Positions 39,143 through 47,177 of a stretch of 64,000 nt of DNA are shown here, in pieces. The stretch covers positions 33,865 to 97,864 of the forward strand of contig JAETNP010000004.1 in NCBI GenBank assembly GCA_021768185.1. Reading direction: 5' to 3'. The notes beneath the pieces are model-generated. The model was not told the DNA's origin and ran no database searches. It saw only the letters and a list, made by a program, of their open reading frames with translations. A program made the translations under genes and the position numbers. The number at the start of each line of letters is the position of its first letter. Position 1 is the first letter of the stretch. This stretch comes from Oscillospiraceae bacterium (GTDB taxonomy: Bacteria > Bacillota > Clostridia > Oscillospirales > Oscillospiraceae).

Positions 39143-41272
39143 TTACATGAGGGGCTCCAGGTTCAGGACGGGATGTCCCTTCTCCGTCAGGAAGTTCAGC
39201 AGCTCCTCGGGGTCGGAGGTGATGGTCTCGTCGCCCACCATGTCGCAGAAGTTGTCGATGCCCAGCATCTCCTTGGCGGTGGCGTTGAGCCGGGGGGCCA
39301 CGTCGTCCTTCAGCTCCTTGGGCATCCAGACGATGCGGGCCACGCCGCCCTCGGCGGCGGCAAACTTCTTGGAGGCGATGAAGTGGCGGCCATGGCCCAT
39401 GAAGCCCGGGGTCTGGACGCCGCCGCCGGTCATGGAGGCCAGCTCACCGAAGGTCATGCCGGTGGGGGTCATGCCCTTGAACTCACGGTTGCAGATCACC
39501 AGACCGTTGGAGATGGGCTCGATGCCGCAGATGCACTCGAAGCAGCCGCAGGAGGTCATGGGGTCCTCCATGATGGAGTACAGGCTCACGTGGCCCACCG
39601 CGCCCTGGGTGGCGGCGTTGACCATGCGGTCCACGTCGGGGTAATAGCCCTTTACCTCGTCGGTGCAGCCCTCCTTGCTGATGGGCTGGCAGGGACCGGC
39701 GTCATTGAGCTCCTTGGTAGCCTTGGCGTCCAGCCAGCTCACCGCGCCGCACAGGCCCAGACGCTCGGGAGTGACCACGCAGCAGTGGCTGGGGGCAAAG
39801 GACTGGCAGAGGATGCAGGTGTAGAACTGGTCCACGCTCTCGTCGGTCATGGAGCTGAGGCGGTCGTCACGGGCGTTGTAGGCGGGCATGGCCTCCTCGT
39901 TGAGGACCTTGGTGGCTTTCTCGGGGTCGGTGACCAGGGTGACCTGGCACTTATCCACCACGGCGGCGAACTCGTCCATGATCATATAGTACAGCACCTC
40001 GCCGAAGTGCTTCATCCGCAGGCCCTTGTCGTAGGCGTCGTTGGAGATACGGATGCGGAACTGGTTGCGCTGGCCGGTGTGCATCACGCCCTCCATGTAG
40101 TTGAACCAGGCGTGGATCTTGCGCTCGATGACGGACTCGAAATCCTTCTGCATCTTAGCGCCGTAGACCTCGATATAGGTGGCCAGGGCGTACTCGGTGT
40201 CGCCGCTGTCGATGTCGGGGCCGTCGATGACGATCTTGTGGTCCTCCACCTGATCGGCGTCCCGCATGGTCACCAGCTCGCAGGTGGTGTTCTTGCTGGA
40301 CCAGAACTCCACCTTCATGTCCGCCTTGCGGATGATCTCGCCCTCGAAGGCGGCGGCGAAGGCCACGGGAATGGGCAGCTCCTTGACCTTGATGTGGATG
40401 TTCCGCAGGGCCAGGGAGCGCTTGCTGGTCTCGTTGTGGTCCAGCTCGGCCTCCAGAGCGCCGGGGACCTGGAGGTCGCCGATGTCCTGGTCTACGACCA
40501 CCGGGAAGCCCAGGGCGATGGCGCCCGCGCCGGCGGAGACCACCACGGGGTCCAGCGCGCCGAAGGTGTTGACGAAGGCGGGCACACGGTCCTTGGTGTA
40601 CTTGAGGAGGCCCGCCAGGTCGCCGGGCTGGACGTTGCCGAAGATGAGGGCGGCGCGGATGGCCACGGTGACCACGTGGATGACGCTGGTCACGTCGTGG
40701 CCCAGGGGCACCACGCGGAGCTCCAGGCCCATCTTCACGCCCTTCTCAACGGCCTGCTCGATGCAGTCCCCGATCATGAAGGTCATGATGCCCTTGGATT
40801 GGTAGTCCTTGACCACCTTGGCCACGTCCTCAGCGTCGTCCGCCTTGCCCAGCACCACGGCCACGCCGGGGATGTCTCCGGTGACCAGGGGCACGCCCAG
40901 AGAGCGGATGATGGGGTCAGGCACAAAACCGATGCCGGAATCCTCGGCGTAGGGGTCGCCGCCGCCCACATATTTGAGGCCCTCGATGATTTCCGCGCCC
41001 ACGGCGGTGGCAAGGCCCGCGTTCAGGGCTGCGCCGATGTCGTCCTGATTGGTGATGAGGCTCTTCAGCACGCCTACGCAGGCGGGCAGGTCACCTAAAG
41101 TCTTCACCTTCACGCCGGTAGCGGCGTAGATGGTGGGGAAGAAATAGGCAGTGTCAGGGAAGGCAACCGGCGTATCCGCGCCGTGCTTGGCAATAGCGTC
41201 GTTGACGGCCCCTTCGGTCAGGCCCGCCACGGCGTTGGAGCCGCCATAGATCAGATCAGTCAAAGCGCTCAT
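39143..41272 (-). CDS. acsB: CO-methylating acetyl-CoA synthase (CODH/ACS beta subunit)
   Basis: A 709-residue acetyl-CoA synthase, the final enzyme of the Wood-Ljungdahl pathway, joining CO, a corrinoid-bound methyl group and CoA. The N-terminal CODH-interacting domain is present (VAFPDTAYFFPTIYAATGVKV), and the A-cluster ligands are visible: CILC, CC and LGLCG (about residues 485-510) for the Fe4S4 cluster, plus CGCFEC for the distal nickel site. Length is close to the Moorella enzyme (about 729). The start is ATG 41272, with AGGAGG 9 bases upstream. It stands alone: no acsC/D/E, cooC or CODH gene is adjacent. A paralog begins at the right edge. Confidence 0.93.
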   Translation of the reverse strand: MSALTDLIYGGSNAVAGLTEGAVNDAIAKHGADTPVAFPDTAYFFPTIYAATGVKVKTLGDLPACVGVLKSLITNQDDIGAALNAGLATAVGAEIIEGLKYVGGGDPYAEDSGIGFVPDPIIRSLGVPLVTGDIPGVAVVLGKADDAEDVAKVVKDYQSKGIMTFMIGDCIEQAVEKGVKMGLELRVVPLGHDVTSVIHVVTVAIRAALIFGNVQPGDLAGLLKYTKDRVPAFVNTFGALDPVVVSAGAGAIALGFPVVVDQDIGDLQVPGALEAELDHNETSKRSLALRNIHIKVKELPIPVAFAAAFEGEIIRKADMKVEFWSSKNTTCELVTMRDADQVEDHKIVIDGPDIDSGDTEYALATYIEVYGAKMQKDFESVIERKIHAWFNYMEGVMHTGQRNQFRIRISNDAYDKGLRMKHFGEVLYYMIMDEFAAVVDKCQVTLVTDPEKATKVLNEEAMPAYNARDDRLSSMTDESVDQFYTCILCQSFAPSHCCVVTPERLGLCGAVSWLDAKATKELNDAGPCQPISKEGCTDEVKGYYPDVDRMVNAATQGAVGHVSLYSIMEDPMTSCGCFECICGIEPISNGLVICNREFKGMTPTGMTFGELASMTGGGVQTPGFMGHGRHFIASKKFAAAEGGVARIVWMPKELKDDVAPRLNATAKEMLGIDNFCDMVGDETITSDPEELLNFLTEKGHPVLNLEPLM

Positions 41273-41464
41273 TGGAAATCGACCTCCTGTAAAATAAGAT
41301 CCCGGTAGGGGGGATGTACTATCTCTATAATATACCAAAAAATGAGTGATTTGTATAGCCTTTTTTGTGCGCGGCGGCAAATTTTTTAAAAGGGATGCTT
41401 TTCCAGGGCAGGTTCGGAGCGGAACAGGGGACGAGTTTCTTTGGGAGACAGGCTTTTTGACGCA

Positions 41465-41503
41465 AAAAGACGCCCCGCGCCAGACGGGCGCGGAGCGTCT
41501 TTT
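41465..41503 (-). terminator. Terminator of the sugar transporter operon
   Basis: AAAAGACGC and CCGCGCC pair with GGGCGCGG and GCGTCTTTT around AGAC, with one internal mismatch and a T-run on the minus strand. It lies 30 bases after the binding-protein stop. Confidence 0.85.
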
Positions 41504-41532
41504 GTTGCTGCTTTCTGCCGCAGGATGTTTTC

Positions 41533-43158
41533 TTAGCCTGCCAGATAAGCGGCCAGCTGCTCGTTGGCAGCATCCAGCAGCTTCTGGATGCCGGCCTCCT
41601 CCAGCTTGGCGAGGAACTCGGGCAGAACGGTGTCGGGATTGGTGGCGCCGCCCATCAGCTGGAAGCCATACTGGCCGTACACGTTGGCCAGGGCGGTCGC
41701 CTCGTTGGACAGCTCGGAGGCGTCCAGGATAAAGGAGCCGTAGGGCAGGACCTCGGCGCTGTCATAGTAAGCGGAGAAGCGATCCCAGTAATCCAGGCCC
41801 TCCTCGGCGGTGGGGGGCAGCTGACGGATGTTGCCCATGCCGTTGCGCCAGGGGCTGTAGGTGGCGCGGACATCGTCGATGAAGGTGATGGTGCCGTCGG
41901 CGTTCTTGTTGTAGGTGTAGCCCTCAACGCCGTAGTTCAGCAGGGTCATGAGCTCGGGATCGGTGTTCAGCAGGTTCAGGAACATCAGGGCCCGCTCAGG
42001 ATTCTTGGAGGTGGCGGAGATGGCCATCATGGCGCCCTGGCCGGAGGTGGCGTCCATATAGGGAGCGTCGGTGGGGATCATACGCACATCAATGCCGCGT
42101 TCGCGGGAGTAATCCAGTTCGCAGCCAAAGGCGTAGGACTGGGAGCTGATGAGGTAATCGCCCGTCTTGGCGCAGGCTTCCCTGTAGTTATTGGCGGTGT
42201 CCACGTTCTGGGTCTGGGGGGAGATGAAGCCCTTCTGGGACAGGTAGTAGGTGCGCTCGGCAAACTTCTTGAACTCGGGGGTGGCGTACTTGCAGACGAT
42301 CTTGCTGCCGATGTCCGTGGCCGGGTGCTCCACATCGTAATAGTAGGACAGCACGGGCGCGCCGTTCAGGTCGCCGGTGATGATGGCGGTGCCGGTGGCG
42401 ATGCGCTCAAAGACCACGGGCTCGCCCACCAGGGGATAGAAGTCGCCGCCCTTGTAATCCTTGGCCTTCTGCAGCGCTTCCTCAAACTCGTCGGAGTAGT
42501 AGAAGTCGGGGTTCATGGAGGCGGATGCAATGAACGCGTCCACATCGTAGCCCAGCTCGGCCAGCAGGGTGGCGTTCAGATCCCAGCAGTTCTGGGTGGC
42601 GGTATCCTTCAGGGCGGGCACTGCGTACACGCCCACGCCGTCATAACCATTGGTCTTGGCGCACTCCCAGATGCCCTCGGGGATGGTGGTCAGCAATTCC
42701 GCGCCGTAGGTGGGCAGCATGTCGTCCAGCTTGACCCAGTAGCCGTCACGGGCGTACTTGTTGTACTCGTTGGCGGACCAGTTGCAGGTGAAGTAGATGT
42801 CCACGTCGTCGCCGCCGGCCAGGGCGGTGACGGTGGCGGTGTCGAAGTCGCCCCAGGTGCCCCAGATGGGCTCCAGGGTCACGTTGATCTTATCCTGTAA
42901 GTAGGCGTTGACGGACTCCATGACCTTGTTGGAAGCCTCAGGCGAAACGTTGCTGCCGTGGAACCAGATGCGCAGGGTCACGGGGTCCAGGTCGGACGCG
43001 GCGGGGACGTCGTCCTGCTTGTTGCCGCCGGAGGTATCGGGGGTATTTTCAGCGGGCTTGTTGGCGTCGGACGTCTGGTTGGCGTCGCCGCCGCCGCCGC
43101 AGGCGGCCAGGCCCAGGACCATGACGAGGGCCAGCAGCATGGCAAGGATCTTTTTCAT
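41533..43158 (-). CDS. ABC transporter substrate-binding lipoprotein (LplA/DUF3502 type)
   Basis: A 541-residue lipoprotein with a signal peptide and lipobox LGLAAC (Cys near residue 20), then a low-complexity Asn/Asp/Thr linker and a large family 1-like binding domain. The C-terminal region (WRNGMGNIRQLPPTAEEGLDYWDRF) resembles LplA/YtcQ proteins, which serve complex-carbohydrate transporters. The start is ATG 43158 (MKKILAMLLAL), with GGAGG upstream. The two permease genes lie upstream on the same strand; the ATPase is missing, as usual for this class, which shares an MsmX-type ATPase. Confidence 0.92.
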   Translation of the reverse strand: MKKILAMLLALVMVLGLAACGGGGDANQTSDANKPAENTPDTSGGNKQDDVPAASDLDPVTLRIWFHGSNVSPEASNKVMESVNAYLQDKINVTLEPIWGTWGDFDTATVTALAGGDDVDIYFTCNWSANEYNKYARDGYWVKLDDMLPTYGAELLTTIPEGIWECAKTNGYDGVGVYAVPALKDTATQNCWDLNATLLAELGYDVDAFIASASMNPDFYYSDEFEEALQKAKDYKGGDFYPLVGEPVVFERIATGTAIITGDLNGAPVLSYYYDVEHPATDIGSKIVCKYATPEFKKFAERTYYLSQKGFISPQTQNVDTANNYREACAKTGDYLISSQSYAFGCELDYSRERGIDVRMIPTDAPYMDATSGQGAMMAISATSKNPERALMFLNLLNTDPELMTLLNYGVEGYTYNKNADGTITFIDDVRATYSPWRNGMGNIRQLPPTAEEGLDYWDRFSAYYDSAEVLPYGSFILDASELSNEATALANVYGQYGFQLMGGATNPDTVLPEFLAKLEEAGIQKLLDAANEQLAAYLAG

Positions 43159-43345
43159 AGCGTTCTCCTCCAAAATTTGTTGATGTTGTATTATGAAACA
43201 GCAAAGCGCTGGTCCATACCTCTCTCCGATAAACGATCGTTACCGGGCAGAAATTTGGGAATTGCAAAGAGTATAGTCTCCGAGGACCGCCATTGGGCTT
43301 CGCCCGACGGCCGGTCCGGCGGCGCACGCGCCGCCCAGGCTCTTT

Positions 43346-43377
43346 CTGATACTTTTTCTCTCGAGAAAAAGTATCAG
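43346..43377. repeat. 32-bp palindrome overlapping the permease stop codon
   Basis: Perfect 15-bp arms (CTGATACTTTTTCTC and its complement) around GA. The permease stop codon lies inside the right arm. The stem could terminate or stabilise the mRNA upstream of the binding-protein gene. A degenerate relative appears near 47029-47055. The rest of 43159-43345 contains a GC-rich hairpin region and no gene. Confidence 0.75.
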
Positions 43378-44300
43378 CCTTTCACGGAGCCGACGGACAG
43401 GCCGGCCACGATGTAGCGCTGGAAGAAGGGGTAGGCGCAGGCGATGGGGACCACGATGAGCACCACCAGCACCATCCGCAGGGACTGTGTGGGCATCTTG
43501 GCTGCCTCGTTGATGGCCGCCGCGCCCATCTGACCGGACATCCGGCTGAGGTATTCCACATTGTTCTGGAGTTCCATCAGCAGGGCCTGAAGGGGCTGGA
43601 GGACCTTGTTCCGCTGGATATACAGCAGGGACAGGTACCAGTCGTTCCAGAAGACCAGGGCGTTGAGCAGGGCGATGGTGGCCACGCCGGGCTTGGCGAT
43701 AGGGGCCACCACCCGGAAGAGGGTGTTGTACTCGCCGCTGCCGTCGATGGTAGCGGCCTCAATGAGCTCCAGGGGCACTGAGCTCTTGAAGAAGGTCCGC
43801 ATGATGATGATATTGAAGGGATTCACCAGCAGGGGGACGATCAGCGCCGCGTAGTTCTCGTTGAGCCCCAGCACCTGCTTGCATACGATGTAGGTGGGCA
43901 CCAGGCCGCCGCCGAAGATCATGGTGAAGAAGCTGAAGAAGTTGAAAAAGCCGCGGAACTTGAAGTCGGGCCGGTAGAGCACGTAGGCGTACAGGGCGCA
44001 CATGAAGGTGCTCAAAGCGGTGCCCACCACGGTGATAAAGATGCTGTTGAAATAGGACCGCCAGATCTGGGGCAGCTTCCGGAAGGCGTAACGGAAGGCA
44101 TCCGTGCTCCAGGCCTGGGGAATGAAGGAGTAGCCGATGGAGCGGATGGAACTCTCGGCGGAGAAGGAAATAATGATGACGAAAACAAAGGGGATGATGC
44201 AGCACAGCGCGAAGAGGCCCAGGATGACATAGATGACGGCCTCCGCCCCCGGGCTGACGGAATTCAGCCGGAGATTCTTTTTCTTACCTTTCACAGCCAT
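43374..44300 (-). CDS. Carbohydrate ABC transporter permease (LplC/MalG type)
   Basis: A 308-residue permease with six hydrophobic helices. The EAA loop reads ELIEAATIDGSGEYNTLFRVVAPIAKPG, the contact for the ATPase. The conserved C-terminus GLSVGSVKG is typical of LplC-like permeases. The start ATG 44300 has GGAGG-like sequence upstream and follows the first permease gene by 12 bases. It works with the LplB-like permease and the lipoprotein encoded downstream to import an oligosaccharide. Confidence 0.93.
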   Translation of the reverse strand: MAVKGKKKNLRLNSVSPGAEAVIYVILGLFALCCIIPFVFVIIISFSAESSIRSIGYSFIPQAWSTDAFRYAFRKLPQIWRSYFNSIFITVVGTALSTFMCALYAYVLYRPDFKFRGFFNFFSFFTMIFGGGLVPTYIVCKQVLGLNENYAALIVPLLVNPFNIIIMRTFFKSSVPLELIEAATIDGSGEYNTLFRVVAPIAKPGVATIALLNALVFWNDWYLSLLYIQRNKVLQPLQALLMELQNNVEYLSRMSGQMGAAAINEAAKMPTQSLRMVLVVLIVVPIACAYPFFQRYIVAGLSVGSVKG

Positions 44301-44312
44301 ATCGCACCCTCC

Positions 44313-45290
44313 TTAGAACATACTGCTGTCCGCATCAATCTTCTTGACAATGCCGTTGGCAGTCAGAATACAGATGAAGCCCAGCACGTTTTGCAGCAGG
44401 CCCGCCGCGGAGCTCTTGGCGATGTCGCCGGTCACCATAAACGCCCGGTATACGTATGTATCAATGACCTGGGTCACCGGGTACAGCGCGCCGCTGTTCA
44501 TGGGCACGGAGTAGAACAGTCCGAAGTCGGCGTTGAAGATCTTGCCCACGTTCATGATGAACAGGATGCAGATCATGGTGCGCAGGTTGGGGATGGTCAC
44601 GTACCAGATCTGCTGCCACTTGGAGGCACCGTCGATGGCGGCGGCCTCATACTGTGTGGAGTCGATGCCGGTGATGGCGGAGAGGTAGAGCACCGTAGTA
44701 TACCCCACGTTTTTCCACAGGTTGGCAAAGACAATGATGTACGGCCACGGCCCCATGGTGGTGTACCAGTTGGTCACATCTCCTCCCGCGGCCCGCTGCA
44801 TGGCGGTGATCATGCCGTACTGACCGTCGATGAAAGCGTTGAGGAAGTAGCTGACCACCACCCAGGAGAGGAAGTAGGGGAAGAACATCATGGTCTGGTA
44901 GGCCTTGGCCACGAACTTCTTGGTGACCTCGTTGAGCATGATGGCGAAGGCCACCGGGATGACGATCCCCAGGATGATGAAGACGATGTTGTACGCCAGG
45001 GTGTTGCGAAACATGATCTTCGCGTCGTCCGTCATGAAGAGGAACTTGAAGTTGTTCAGCCCCACCCACTTGCTGTTGATCAGGTTGCTGATAAAGGACG
45101 GGTTGCGGGGATTGACCTTGTAGTCCTTGAAGGCGAGGACGATGCCTCCCATGGGGAGATAGCGCAGCAGCAGCAGCCAGATGGCCGTGGGTGCCGCCAT
45201 GGTGAGGAGGACCAGGGGCTTCTTGTACTTGGAGAAGCGGTAGCGGTTGGGTCGGGCGGAGGGGTTCGTTTCCGGGAGCCTTCGGGACAT
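44313..45290 (-). CDS. Carbohydrate ABC transporter permease (LplB type)
   Basis: A 325-residue permease of the LplB/YtcP-partner group. About six hydrophobic helices are visible, with the conserved LRYLPMGGIVLAFKDY near the N-terminus and an EAA loop in TQYEAAAIDGASKWQQIWYVTIPNL. It is the first gene of a permease-permease-binding protein operon. The start ATG 45290 has only a loosely spaced GGAAGG. A weak promoter candidate lies about 75 bases upstream. Confidence 0.93.
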   Translation of the reverse strand: MSRRLPETNPSARPNRYRFSKYKKPLVLLTMAAPTAIWLLLLRYLPMGGIVLAFKDYKVNPRNPSFISNLINSKWVGLNNFKFLFMTDDAKIMFRNTLAYNIVFIILGIVIPVAFAIMLNEVTKKFVAKAYQTMMFFPYFLSWVVVSYFLNAFIDGQYGMITAMQRAAGGDVTNWYTTMGPWPYIIVFANLWKNVGYTTVLYLSAITGIDSTQYEAAAIDGASKWQQIWYVTIPNLRTMICILFIMNVGKIFNADFGLFYSVPMNSGALYPVTQVIDTYVYRAFMVTGDIAKSSAAGLLQNVLGFICILTANGIVKKIDADSSMF

Positions 45291-45364
45291 CGCGGTTCAC
45301 CAGCCTTCCAATAGTATTGGTTTTGACGAAAACCTGTGTTTGTTGCCGTTTCTTTTTTATTTAT

Positions 45365-45393
45365 ATTATACGAATCTTCTCGCAACAAGTCAC
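45365..45393 (-). promoter_or_regulatory. Probable promoter of the sugar transporter operon
   Basis: Minus strand GTGACT (45393-45388), 17-bp spacer, TATAAT (45370-45365). Good -10, imperfect -35. Confidence 0.45.
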
Positions 45394-45463
45394 GAAACAG
45401 AATTGGCTTTTCTTGTATGTGGTTGTGCATTTTGCTGTTCTGCGGAATTGTTGGATGGAGGCA

Positions 45464-45492
45464 TTGACTTTTCCGCCGGGCTGTGCTATCCT
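45464..45492 (+). promoter_or_regulatory. Promoter of the MATE exporter gene
   Basis: TTGACT (45464-45469), 17-bp spacer, TATCCT (45487-45492), 67 bases before the ATG. Confidence 0.7.
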
Positions 45493-45559
45493 GTCTCGCG
45501 ATGCAGCCGGAAGGGCTGCCGTACCGCAAAACCGTCCCACTGACGCGAGGTAAATCGCT

Positions 45560-46963
45560 ATGACAACAAGATTATTCAGCGCCGCCAAGCAGAGTCTGGA
45601 TCGCCGGCTGACCTCCCCGGTCTTTACCGCCCGGCAGATCTATCGGATGACCCTTCCGCTGATCCTGGACTCCCTGTCCATTATGTTTATCAACATGCTG
45701 ATTACGGCGCTGATTTCCTCCTCCGGGGAGTCGTCCATCGCCGCCGTCAACCTGGTTTCCCCTCTGCTGAACCTCATCATGTGCGTTTTATGCGGCATCT
45801 CCGCCGGGGGCACCGTGGCGGTGACCCAGTGTTTCGGCGAGGGTGATCTGAACAAGACGCAGCAGGCGGCGGGCCATATCCTGTGGCTCACCTTTCTGAC
45901 CGGATCTCTGCTGGGGCTGGTGCTGATCCTGTTTCCCCGTCCCATCCTGATGGCCCTCTACGGACAGGCGGAGCCGGCCATTATGGAAAAGGCCGTATCG
46001 TATATGGTCCAGGGCACCTTCTCTATGATCATCTTCACGGTCTACTCCGGAGTCTTCTCCATCCTGCGGGGACTGGGGGAGTCCAAGAAGTGTCTGTGCC
46101 TGACCATTATCATCAACGTATCCTACCTGCTTTTCAGCATCCTGTTTTTGAATGTGCTGCAGATGGATATCGTAGGCAGCGCTCTGGCGCAGATCTTTGC
46201 CAGAGCCGTGGGAGCCCTCTCCGCCCTGGCCTTCCTCTTCCTGCCCAGGGATATGCCCATCCGGCTGAAGCTGGGAGACGTCTTTTCCTTCCAGAAGTCC
46301 ATTCTCTCCACCATTATGGAGGTCAGCGTCCCCTTGGGTGTGGAGCAGCTGTTTCTGGCCGGCGGGGGCATCATACTTGCCGCCATGACGGTTCCCCTGG
46401 GCACTACCGCTATGGTGGTCAACTCCATTGCCGCCTCCCTGTTGGGCATGATCACCGCCGCCGCCAGTTCGGCGGGGACCCTGGGCATCACCATATCGGG
46501 CCGCTGCATCGGGGCAGGGGAGAGGGAGCACGCCTTCGGGTACGGCTGTAAGATGTGCGTGCTGGCGCTGTTCCTGCTGGTGGTATCGGCGGTCCTGGCC
46601 TTCCCCTTTTTCCCGGTGATGCTGGCGCATCTGTACCACGCCTCCCCGGAGGTGCAGGCAAAGACGCTGGAGATGCTGTGGTATATCCTGCTGCCCACCT
46701 TTTTGTTCTGGCCCTTTTCCAACGTGCTGCCGGCCATCCTTCGGGCGGGGCACGACACGGTGTTTCCCTCCGTGCTGTCTCTGGCCTCCATGTGGGGCGT
46801 CCGGATCGTGTGCGGCTATTTCCTGACTTACCGGCTGGGCCTGGGCCTCACCGGTCTGTGGACCGCCATGTGGGCGGAATGGGCGGTCCGGGCGGCTGTT
46901 CTCGCCGTTCACTACTTCCGGAAAAAATGGCTGGTGCGGGCGCTGCACGCGGAAGCAGCCTGA
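45560..46963 (+). CDS. MATE-family efflux transporter
   Basis: A 467-residue protein with twelve hydrophobic helices of the MATE / MatE family, exporting cationic compounds by Na+ or H+ antiport. Two homologous halves are visible, each beginning with a MATE-like segment (IYRMTLPLILDSLSIMFINMLITALI and the second-half SVPLGVEQLFLAGGGIILAAM). The start ATG 45560 has GAGGT 9 bases upstream. Monocistronic and divergent from the sugar transporter operon. The substrate is unknown. Confidence 0.93.
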   Translation: MTTRLFSAAKQSLDRRLTSPVFTARQIYRMTLPLILDSLSIMFINMLITALISSSGESSIAAVNLVSPLLNLIMCVLCGISAGGTVAVTQCFGEGDLNKTQQAAGHILWLTFLTGSLLGLVLILFPRPILMALYGQAEPAIMEKAVSYMVQGTFSMIIFTVYSGVFSILRGLGESKKCLCLTIIINVSYLLFSILFLNVLQMDIVGSALAQIFARAVGALSALAFLFLPRDMPIRLKLGDVFSFQKSILSTIMEVSVPLGVEQLFLAGGGIILAAMTVPLGTTAMVVNSIAASLLGMITAAASSAGTLGITISGRCIGAGEREHAFGYGCKMCVLALFLLVVSAVLAFPFFPVMLAHLYHASPEVQAKTLEMLWYILLPTFLFWPFSNVLPAILRAGHDTVFPSVLSLASMWGVRIVCGYFLTYRLGLGLTGLWTAMWAEWAVRAAVLAVHYFRKKWLVRALHAEAA

Positions 46964-47129
46964 CATGTGAACGTACAGCGCCATAAAACCGGTTGCAAGG
47001 TGAAACAAGGCAGACACTGTTGAAGACAGGTATTTTTTCGAGAGAAAAAGCACCCCAGAAGAGCTTGGGCGAAGCTGAATGAAGGCCCTGATGCAAAAAA
47101 GCGGCAAAGCCATTTTGGGGGACACGCAG

Positions 47130-47166
47130 AGAGACCTCTGCCGATTTCGGCAGAGGTCTCTTTTTG
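47130..47166. terminator. Terminator between the MATE and clpB genes
   Basis: AGAGACCTCTGCCG pairs with CGGCAGAGGTCTCT around ATTT; TTTTT follows on the plus strand. It can serve the MATE transcript and, less well, the convergent clpB. Confidence 0.85.
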
Positions 47167-47177
47167 CCTGTGTGAAA

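Noticed and set aside
39008..41098. Plus-strand open frame across acsB
   Set aside because: Antisense shadow; no family similarity.
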